A stretch of DNA of 6,691 nucleotides. It comes from CANHVK01 sp046304235. GTDB taxonomy: Bacteria; Bacteroidota; Bacteroidia; Flavobacteriales_D; Crocinitomicaceae. Shown piece by piece: positions 1 through 6,244 of the stretch. The position numbers and the translations under genes are program-made. The notes under the pieces are model-generated. The model did no database searches. It was not told the origin of the DNA and saw only the letters and a program-made list of their open reading frames with translations. Numbering within the stretch: position 1 is the first letter of the stretch; each line of letters starts with the position of its first letter. Where the stretch lies: contig JBKCEW010000066.1 of assembly GCA_046304235.1 (NCBI GenBank), positions 1 through 6,691 of the forward strand, written 5' to 3'.

Positions 1-1063
1 AGATACTTTAATACGTCAAACCCTACGTTCAGATTTAAAAAAAACTGGAATAGATTATCTTTCTGAAATCGGCGCTTTCATTACCAAAAATGAAGGTAAA
101 CACAACTATTTCTTAGTTTTAAATGTAGATGATAAAGATGAATTTAATGCTTATTTCTCTAATTCAACAAATGTAAACTTTACTACAAACCAAGAAGGTA
201 ATGTTGGAATTGTTGAACTAGGTTTAGATGATTTTAAAAAAAATAATTTAAACGAATTTTTAAAGAAAGAATCATCATTTAAATTCAAAGAAAAAGATTT
301 CTCAAATGATATTACTATTGAGGGTAAAGGTTTTGATTTATTGTCTAAAAATGGTTTTTTCAAATTAAACTGCAATTTTTATGCAGATAAAATCTCTATT
401 GATGGAAATATTCAAAATACATTTAATTCATTCAATAATAAATTTTCTTTAATCAAAAACGGCTTACATATTTCAGTAAATGAAAAAAATACGCTTCAAA
501 ACGTTTCTAAATTAATTCAAACTTTTAACCCAGCTTTTCCAGAATTAAATCATTTTGAAATTAATTATCGTGGTGTTTCTTTAACAGAAGGTGGCAATCC
601 ATATTATGCAGAGCCAAATTTTGATTTATTGATAGCTTTTAAAAACAAAATCAAACAAGATTCTATTCTAAGTTTTGTAAATAAATATAAAGACTTTGGA
701 TTTAGCTACTCTAACAATAAATTATCAATGGGTAAATCAGTTTATAGTTTAAAAGTTTTAAATGATACATATTTATTTATAAGTAAAAATTCAAAATCAG
801 TCGCTCAAAAGTCTAATGATGATATTTTTGAAATTAATGGTTCACCAGAACTTTTAACTAAAATAAAAGCCCCAGAATACATCACTTCGTTTTTTGAAAT
901 GATGAGTCCATATGCAGCTTCTAAATCATACCTAACTTCGATTAAGAATATTAATTTAAAAGTGACAACAAATAAATTTAAAACTGAAATCACCTTTAAG
1001 AAAAATAAAAATTCATTTCAAGAACTTTTAAAAGCAGTTTTAATTGTAAAGGGAATTCAATAA
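1..1063 (+). CDS. Unidentified protein, 5' truncated (weakly DUF4836-like)
   Basis: The frame is open from base 2 to the TAA at 1061-1063 and gives 353 residues without a start, so the gene begins upstream of the window. A TTG at 341 could be read as a start, but the same frame continues open for 113 residues before it with similar composition, so I reject it. The visible part has no membrane helix. It is rich in Lys, Asn, Phe and Ser, with alternating polar and hydrophobic residues suggesting many beta strands. Near the visible N-terminus is a 'KKTGIDYLSEIGAFIT' stretch followed by 'YFLVLNVDDKDEFNAYF'; the C-terminal end has strands followed by 'KKNKNSFQELLKAV'. This resembles, from memory, Bacteroidota DUF4836 proteins, often lipoproteins of about 500 residues. 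That match is weak and the lipoprotein signal, if any, is outside the window. The stop lies 6 bases before mutL, so the two are probably cotranscribed. Function unknown. Confidence 0.8.
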   Translation, partial: DTLIRQTLRSDLKKTGIDYLSEIGAFITKNEGKHNYFLVLNVDDKDEFNAYFSNSTNVNFTTNQEGNVGIVELGLDDFKKNNLNEFLKKESSFKFKEKDFSNDITIEGKGFDLLSKNGFFKLNCNFYADKISIDGNIQNTFNSFNNKFSLIKNGLHISVNEKNTLQNVSKLIQTFNPAFPELNHFEINYRGVSLTEGGNPYYAEPNFDLLIAFKNKIKQDSILSFVNKYKDFGFSYSNNKLSMGKSVYSLKVLNDTYLFISKNSKSVAQKSNDDIFEINGSPELLTKIKAPEYITSFFEMMSPYAASKSYLTSIKNINLKVTTNKFKTEITFKKNKNSFQELLKAVLIVKGIQ

Positions 1064-1069
1064 AAATTA

Positions 1070-2902
1070 ATGAGCGATATTATAAAATTATTACCTGATC
1101 ATATTGCTAATCAAATTGCAGCTGGTGAGGTAATACAACGTCCTGCTTCCGTCGTAAAAGAATTAGTTGAAAATGCTATTGATGCAAATGCTAATTCGAT
1201 CGATGTTGTCATTAAAAATGCTGGAAGAACTCTAATTCAAGTGATTGATAATGGATTCGGAATGTCTGAAATAGATGCTAGAATGGCATTTGAAAGACAC
1301 GCCACAAGTAAAGTGCAATCGGCTGACGACTTATTTGCTCTTAAAACAAAAGGTTTTAGAGGAGAAGCCCTAGCATCAATAGCTGCAATCGCTCATGTAC
1401 AACTACATACAAAACAAGAGAAAAATGAATTGGGTACCCTCATTGAAATTGAGGGAAGTAAATTAATAAATAACGAACAAATTGCATCCAAAAATGGAAC
1501 ATCTTTTTCTGTTAAAAACTTATTTTACAATGTACCTGCAAGAAGAAATTTTTTAAAATCTGATGCTGTAGAATTTGGACACATTGAGGAGGAATTTATT
1601 AGAATCGCTCTTGCTCATCCAGAATTATCTTTTTCACTATATCATAATGATTCTTTATGTTATAAATTATCCAATGGAAATTTAAGAAAACGAATTGTTG
1701 ATTTATTTGGTAAAAATATAAATGACAAATTAATCCAAATTGAAGAAACAACTGATATAGTTAAAATCACAGGATTTGTAGGAAAACCTGAAGGAGCAAA
1801 AAAAACTAGAGGTGAACAATATCTGTTTGTAAATAACAGGTATTTTAAAGATATGTATTTTAATCACGCTATCAATAGTGCTTATGATAATTTAATTTTA
1901 CCTAAAACCTTTGTTCCATATTTCTTGTTTTTTGAGGTGAAGCCTTCGAGCATCGATGTAAATGTACACCCAACGAAAACAGAAATAAAATTTGAAGAGG
2001 ATAAAGAAATTTACGCTATACTTAAAAGCACAATTAAACTTGGTCTTGGGAAATTTAATATTTCTCCGTCCCTTGATTTTGAGGCTGAAACAAGTTTTGA
2101 TATACCCTATGAAATGTATAAATCAACTCCTGTTGAACCGCAAATTACTGTTAATCCAAACTACAACCCATTTAATAACCAATCAACTACCAGTTCATCT
2201 TTAAGTTATGTAAAATCAGGAATGTCAAATGCAATTAAAAGTGCTGGATTTTCAAATAATGAGTTTAATAAATCTGACTGGGAAAATTTTTATGATATTA
2301 AAACAGAAAATGAGTCTTTTCAAAGTCAAATCGATATTCCAAAAAACACTACTTCTAATGAATTCATACTAAAAGAAAATTATATAATTACTTCAACCAA
2401 AAGTGGTTTGTTATTTATTCATTACAAACGAGCAAAACAACGTATTGTATATGATGAAATTATGCAGACTTTTGTATATAACCCTTTACATTCTCAACAA
2501 TTATTATTCCCAATTAGCTTTAATTGCAACAAAAAAATACAATTGTTATGGGATGAAAATAGAACTACAATAGAGCGAATGGGTTTTATGTGGAATAATA
2601 TTGATGAGGGGTTAGAAATAACTGGAACACCAGCTGAACTAGAATTAGAAACCGTAGAAGATGCTATTGATTCAATTTCACAAAATTTATCATTAGAAAC
2701 ATTTGATAAAAGTGAATTAGCACATATAATTGCATTAAACATATCAATCTCTGTATCCAGAAAAAAAATTACATTTTCAAAAGAAATAATTGATAATCTA
2801 ATAGAAAGACTCTTTCAATCATCTGAACACCAATACGCTCCTAATGGTAAGTTAATTATGGAAACCAAATCATTAGAAGATTTAACTTTAAGTTTTAAAT
2901 AG
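1070..2902 (+). CDS. mutL: DNA mismatch repair protein MutL
   Basis: MutL couples mismatch recognition by MutS to strand removal; it is a cytoplasmic ATP-driven dimer. The 610-residue product has a complete GHKL ATPase domain: 'IAAGEVIQRPASVVKELVENAIDA' region around 16-39, with E31 and N35 matching E. coli E29 and N33; DNGFGM at 60-65; GFRGEAL at 95-101; GTSFSVKNLFYNVPAR at 143-158. The transducer domain ends in DVNVHPTK (296-303), where K303 matches the conserved ATP-contacting lysine. A Ser/Asn-rich linker covers about 330-430 and a dimerisation domain about 430-610. The start is fixed by the typical MutL N-terminus. The position of the DQHA(X)2E(X)4E endonuclease motif reads HYKRAKQRIVYD (451-462), and CPHGRP reads APNGKL (590-595), so nuclease activity is doubtful. 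The length is normal and there is no frameshift. The next gene starts on the base after the TAG stop. Confidence 0.97.
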   Translation: MSDIIKLLPDHIANQIAAGEVIQRPASVVKELVENAIDANANSIDVVIKNAGRTLIQVIDNGFGMSEIDARMAFERHATSKVQSADDLFALKTKGFRGEALASIAAIAHVQLHTKQEKNELGTLIEIEGSKLINNEQIASKNGTSFSVKNLFYNVPARRNFLKSDAVEFGHIEEEFIRIALAHPELSFSLYHNDSLCYKLSNGNLRKRIVDLFGKNINDKLIQIEETTDIVKITGFVGKPEGAKKTRGEQYLFVNNRYFKDMYFNHAINSAYDNLILPKTFVPYFLFFEVKPSSIDVNVHPTKTEIKFEEDKEIYAILKSTIKLGLGKFNISPSLDFEAETSFDIPYEMYKSTPVEPQITVNPNYNPFNNQSTTSSSLSYVKSGMSNAIKSAGFSNNEFNKSDWENFYDIKTENESFQSQIDIPKNTTSNEFILKENYIITSTKSGLLFIHYKRAKQRIVYDEIMQTFVYNPLHSQQLLFPISFNCNKKIQLLWDENRTTIERMGFMWNNIDEGLEITGTPAELELETVEDAIDSISQNLSLETFDKSELAHIIALNISISVSRKKITFSKEIIDNLIERLFQSSEHQYAPNGKLIMETKSLEDLTLSFK

Positions 2903-3646
2903 ATGAACTTGTTTTCAAATATACCACAGGTTACAAAAAACCTATTAATCTTAAATATTTTATTTTTTGTAGCTAAATATGTTTTAAAAGGTAAAGTAAT
3001 TGATTTAGATCATTTATTTGGAGCATACTATCCAAATTCTCCATTATTTAAACCTTTTCAAATCATCACCTATTTTTTTATGCATGGTGATTTTTTTCAT
3101 ATTTTATTTAATATGTTAATGTTGGTGATGTTTGGGGCCAGTTTAGAAAGATTATGGGGGCCAAAACGTTACTTTGTATTTTATGTAGTAACTGCTGTTG
3201 GAGCATATGTAATTAATAGCCTGATGGGGACAATTCAATTGATGGAAATTAAAAATCAATTAACAACATTAGGATATAATCTAACTGATTTAGAATACAG
3301 TATTAAAAACCAAGACTTAAGCAATATTTCGATTCTAAATTTTGAAAGCGTACAAATTATTGAAAATTACATAATAAAGTCAAAAACATCTATGATAGGT
3401 GCTTCAGGAGCTATTTATGGGATAATGGCTGCATTTGCATATCTTTTTCCAAATACTGAATTAATGTTGATGTTCCCTCCTATTCCTGTTAAGGCAAAAT
3501 TTTTAATCCCAATTTATTTTTTAATCGAAATTTATTCAAATTTCCACGTTAATGATAATATAGCACATATGGCACATATTGGAGGTGGGTTAACAGGACT
3601 AATTTTAGTGTATTTTTGGAAAAAAAATAGAAATTATTTTTATTAA
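2903..3646 (+). CDS. Rhomboid family intramembrane serine protease (first copy)
   Basis: Rhomboids cut transmembrane segments of other membrane proteins inside the bilayer using a Ser-His dyad. This 247-residue protein carries the full signature: HxxxN at H66-N70 within 'HGDFFHILFNM', ERLWG at 82-86, the nucleophile S168 in GASGAIYG (166-173), and catalytic H225 in AHMAHIGGG (221-229). Six membrane helices can be placed at about 12-28, 64-80, 89-107, 164-182, 199-213 and 220-238. A long polar segment (about 109-162) separates helices 3 and 4; I recall a similar insert in flavobacterial homologues, so I treat it as a family trait. The active site looks intact; the substrate cannot be inferred. 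The ATG directly abuts the mutL stop (TAGATG) with no Shine-Dalgarno sequence, which suggests translation coupled to mutL. The second rhomboid gene begins after a single base. Confidence 0.95.
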   Translation: MNLFSNIPQVTKNLLILNILFFVAKYVLKGKVIDLDHLFGAYYPNSPLFKPFQIITYFFMHGDFFHILFNMLMLVMFGASLERLWGPKRYFVFYVVTAVGAYVINSLMGTIQLMEIKNQLTTLGYNLTDLEYSIKNQDLSNISILNFESVQIIENYIIKSKTSMIGASGAIYGIMAAFAYLFPNTELMLMFPPIPVKAKFLIPIYFLIEIYSNFHVNDNIAHMAHIGGGLTGLILVYFWKKNRNYFY

Positions 3647-3647
3647 A

Positions 3648-4502
3648 ATGTCAGTATTACTAGACGAAATAAAATCTGAAATTAAAAACAAGATGTTTAT
3701 GAAATTAATTTTCATTAACATCTCTATATATATTATTATTCAGGTTTTAAGTGTTATAGCTAGATTAACAGGCCAAAACTTAAGTAATTTAGAGATTAAT
3801 TTATTTACGCTTAAAACTTCTCCTTTTGAATTTCTATTTTCACCTTGGGGAGTTTTAACAAGTATTTTTAGTCACTTTGATTTCTTTCATCTTTTATTTA
3901 ACATACTTTTTCTCTATTTTATTGGGAAAATTGCTGAATATTATCTTGGTTCAAAATCAATAATCATATTATATATTACTGGAGGTATCATTGGAGGTTT
4001 AATTGAAATTTTAGCACATACTTTATTTCCTAATTTAAATTTATTGAATTCTTTAGTTGTAGGAGCATCAGGTTCGATAATGGCTATTTTCATTGCTATT
4101 TCGGTCTATAAACCAACAACAGAAGTAAATCTTTACGGTATTTTTAAAGTTAAAATTATATGGTTAGCACTGGTATATTTTATTTTAGATTTAATTAAGA
4201 TAGGAACACCTGATGGAATTGCACATTTAGCTCATATTGGGGGAGCAATAACAGGTTTTATATTATTGAATAACAAAGGTAAATTCTTAAATAGCATCAA
4301 TAAATTATTTACATTAAAACCTAAAACTAACTTAAAAGTTAAAAAAGGCGGTAGACCTCTCTCTGATGAAGAATTTAATGCTGTAAAAAAACAAAATGAA
4401 GAACTTACTAATAAAATATTAGATAAAATATCAAAATCTGGATACGAATCACTAACAAAATCTGAAAAAGATTTTTTATTCAAACAAAGTAAAAATGGAT
4501 AA
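3648..4502 (+). CDS. Rhomboid family intramembrane serine protease with C-terminal tail (second copy)
   Basis: This 284-residue protein has six predicted helices (about 17-38, 80-95, 103-122, 137-154, 168-184, 191-207). The rhomboid residues are present: H81 and N85 in 'HLLFN', nucleophile S141 in GASGS (139-143), and catalytic H196 in AHLAHIGG (192-199), so it is predicted active. It differs from the preceding rhomboid: there is no long insert between helices 3 and 4, and after the last helix comes a charged soluble tail (about 208-284). The end of the tail reads 'ILDKISKSGYESLTKSEKDF', a motif I recognise from the tails of Bacteroidota rhomboid and related membrane proteins (DUF6576 as I recall the name). 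The tail probably folds as a small helical domain; its role is unknown. The two copies are distinct in sequence, so the duplication is old or they were recruited separately. The last 8 bases overlap the next gene. Confidence 0.94.
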   Translation: MSVLLDEIKSEIKNKMFMKLIFINISIYIIIQVLSVIARLTGQNLSNLEINLFTLKTSPFEFLFSPWGVLTSIFSHFDFFHLLFNILFLYFIGKIAEYYLGSKSIIILYITGGIIGGLIEILAHTLFPNLNLLNSLVVGASGSIMAIFIAISVYKPTTEVNLYGIFKVKIIWLALVYFILDLIKIGTPDGIAHLAHIGGAITGFILLNNKGKFLNSINKLFTLKPKTNLKVKKGGRPLSDEEFNAVKKQNEELTNKILDKISKSGYESLTKSEKDFLFKQSKNG

Positions 4503-5625
4503 TATAATTTCAAGACTTTTTGGACTTTCAAAAATAATGAAAGTATTAACCTTCATTTGTTTGGTATGTTTATTATTTTCCTATTTGTGTCCATTTGTAC
4601 ATCCAAATGATTTCTGGTTACTTCCTTTTTTCGGATTAGCATATCCAGTAATTTTACTTTTTACAATCATATTTCTTTTTTATTGGGGACTTGCTAAATC
4701 AAGAATGTTTTTTGGCGTTTTATTAATATTATTATTTGGAGGAAAACTCCACTTTCGAACAATTTCATTACCGTTTAGCAAAGAAAAATTAAGCGATACT
4801 ATATCAACAAACACGCTTAAAATAACAAGTTACAATGTGCGTTTATTTGATTTATATGAGTGGGGAAATGGAGGTAAATTTGAAAATCGAAATAATATTT
4901 TTAATTTTCTAAAAGAGAAAAATTCTGATATTATTTGTTTTCAAGAATTCTATCAGCAAGATCGACCAACTCAATTTCCTACTAGAGATACATTGAAAGG
5001 TTTATTAGAAACCCCCTACTGTCATGAACGATATTCTCATAAGTTAGAAGGTAGACAAAACTTTGGTATTGCTATGTTGTCTAAATACCCAATGATTTCA
5101 AGAGGAGACATCATTTTTGATGACCCATTAAACATTGATAATAATTATTGTATATATGCAGATATTGTAAAAGGAAAAGATACATTTAGAATATATAATG
5201 TTCATTTACAATCTATTAAATTCAAAAAAGATGATTATAAGGTGTTTTCTAAAAGCGCGAACAAAATCGTTGATAAAAAATCAACTATTGAATTACTTAT
5301 AGAAAAATTAAAAATTGCCTATCCGAAACGTGCTGAACAAGCAAGAAAAGTAGTTGAACATATGCAACAATCTCCTTTTACAGTTATCATTTGTGGTGAT
5401 TTTAATGATACCCCAATGTCATACACTTATAATATATTTGGTAGTTTATATGTAGATGCATTCAGAAATTCAAGCAGTGGTTTGGGAGTTACCTATGCGG
5501 GAAAAGTTCCTGCTGGAAGAATAGACTATATCTTTCATAGTAAAAATATACACTCTTCAGATTTCACCATACAAAATGAAGTCTATTCTGATCATAAAGC
5601 AATAAGTTGTACCCTTTGGAAATAA
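4495..5625 (+). CDS. Membrane-anchored endonuclease/exonuclease/phosphatase (EEP) family protein
   Basis: The 376-residue product starts with about three hydrophobic helices (roughly 17-35, 41-64 and 71-83) followed by an EEP-fold hydrolase domain (about 107-376). EEP enzymes are metal-dependent phosphodiesterases or phosphatases that act on DNA, RNA, phosphoinositides or sphingolipids. Catalytic elements visible in order: N114 in SYNVRLFD, E151 in ICFQEF, H237 in YNVHLQS, D302 and N304 in GDFND, D344 in GRIDYIF, and D366-H367 in SDH. The metal and catalytic set is therefore complete. Substrate and the side of the membrane the domain faces cannot be read from sequence. The ATG at 4495 overlaps the rhomboid gene by 8 bases in another frame. 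Met15 (4537) is an alternative, but I prefer 4495 because flavobacterial homologues, as I remember them, also have a short segment before the first helix. The following gene starts after 6 bases. Confidence 0.93.
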   Translation: MDNIISRLFGLSKIMKVLTFICLVCLLFSYLCPFVHPNDFWLLPFFGLAYPVILLFTIIFLFYWGLAKSRMFFGVLLILLFGGKLHFRTISLPFSKEKLSDTISTNTLKITSYNVRLFDLYEWGNGGKFENRNNIFNFLKEKNSDIICFQEFYQQDRPTQFPTRDTLKGLLETPYCHERYSHKLEGRQNFGIAMLSKYPMISRGDIIFDDPLNIDNNYCIYADIVKGKDTFRIYNVHLQSIKFKKDDYKVFSKSANKIVDKKSTIELLIEKLKIAYPKRAEQARKVVEHMQQSPFTVIICGDFNDTPMSYTYNIFGSLYVDAFRNSSSGLGVTYAGKVPAGRIDYIFHSKNIHSSDFTIQNEVYSDHKAISCTLWK

Positions 5626-5631
5626 AAAAAT

Positions 5632-6243
5632 ATGTTATTAGAAATAAATCCCGAAAATGTAAACAACAACTATATTACTCGTGTTGTTGAAGTACTAAAA
5701 AAAGGTGGAGTTATTATTTTTCCAACAGATAGTGTTTATGCTATGGGTTGTGATTTATATAATAAAAAAGCACTTGAAAAATTAGCAAAATTGAAAGGTG
5801 TTAAATTGAATAAAGCAAATTTTTCTATTATTTGCTCTGATTTTAGTAACCTTTCAAATTACGTAAAACAAATAGATAAGTCTACATTTAAATTAATGAA
5901 CACACACCTACCCGGTCCTTTTACATTTATTTTACAAGCAACAAATGAAATTCCAAGACTATTTGATTCGAATAGAAAAGAAATTGGTATTAGAATTCCA
6001 GATAATAAAATTGCAACTTCAATCGTTGAAGAATTAGGTTCACCGCTTGCAACAACTTCCTTAAAAGATATAGACTCTTTTTTAGAATACCATAATGATC
6101 CTTCTGAAATTTATGAGCATTATTCTGAAAAAGTAGATTTGATTATTGATGGAGGTTTTGGAAAATTAGATGGAACAACCGTTATTGATTGTTCACAAGG
6201 AGATGCTATAATTATTAGACAAGGTTTGGGTCAACTCGAATAA
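5632..6243 (+). CDS. Sua5/YciO/YrdC/YwlC family protein, YciO type
   Basis: The family includes the threonylcarbamoyl-AMP synthases TsaC and Sua5, which use threonine, bicarbonate and ATP in the first step of the tRNA t6A modification at position 37. This 203-residue protein has one YrdC domain: GGVIIFPTDSVYAMGCD (25-41), LPGPFTFIL (93-101), IGIRIPDN (118-125), TTSL (141-144), and a C-terminal 'DGTTVIDCS...IIRQGLGQ'. Two TsaC hallmarks differ: the KxR motif is K55-G-V57, and the usual STSAN is TTSLKD (141-146). By my recollection of E. coli sequences, both features, as well as the length, match YciO rather than TsaC. Synthesis of threonylcarbamoyl-AMP is thus possible but not assured; it would be more likely if this were the genome's only member. 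There is no Sua5 C-terminal domain. The A-rich leader before the ATG has no Shine-Dalgarno sequence. The next gene starts after one base. Confidence 0.93.
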   Translation: MLLEINPENVNNNYITRVVEVLKKGGVIIFPTDSVYAMGCDLYNKKALEKLAKLKGVKLNKANFSIICSDFSNLSNYVKQIDKSTFKLMNTHLPGPFTFILQATNEIPRLFDSNRKEIGIRIPDNKIATSIVEELGSPLATTSLKDIDSFLEYHNDPSEIYEHYSEKVDLIIDGGFGKLDGTTVIDCSQGDAIIIRQGLGQLE

Positions 6244-6244
6244 A

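Noticed and set aside
341..1063. A separate 240-residue gene starting at TTG 341
   Set aside because: The same frame is open without interruption back to base 2, with similar composition and predicted strand pattern, so the TTG is an internal Leu codon of a longer gene.
1992..2204. A small + strand open frame inside mutL
   Set aside because: It lies wholly within mutL in another frame, has Leu- and Lys-heavy shadow composition, and overlaps the variable linker; no sign of independent coding.
2494..2742. Small - strand open frames opposite the first gene (151-375, 805-993), mutL (2494-2742) and the second rhomboid (4232-4531)
   Set aside because: All are antisense to well-supported genes, match no family I recognise, and are expected by chance opposite AT-rich coding sequence.
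3227..3388. The polar insert between helices 3 and 4 of the first rhomboid as a novel inserted domain
   Set aside because: Flavobacterial rhomboids next to mutL, as I recall them, have a comparable segment here, so it is probably a subfamily trait.
4495..4502. Overlap of the rhomboid and EEP genes as a frameshift or fusion
   Set aside because: Both proteins have complete ends: the rhomboid ends after its conserved tail and the EEP protein starts with a normal pre-helix segment. An 8-base overlap is ordinary in a packed operon.
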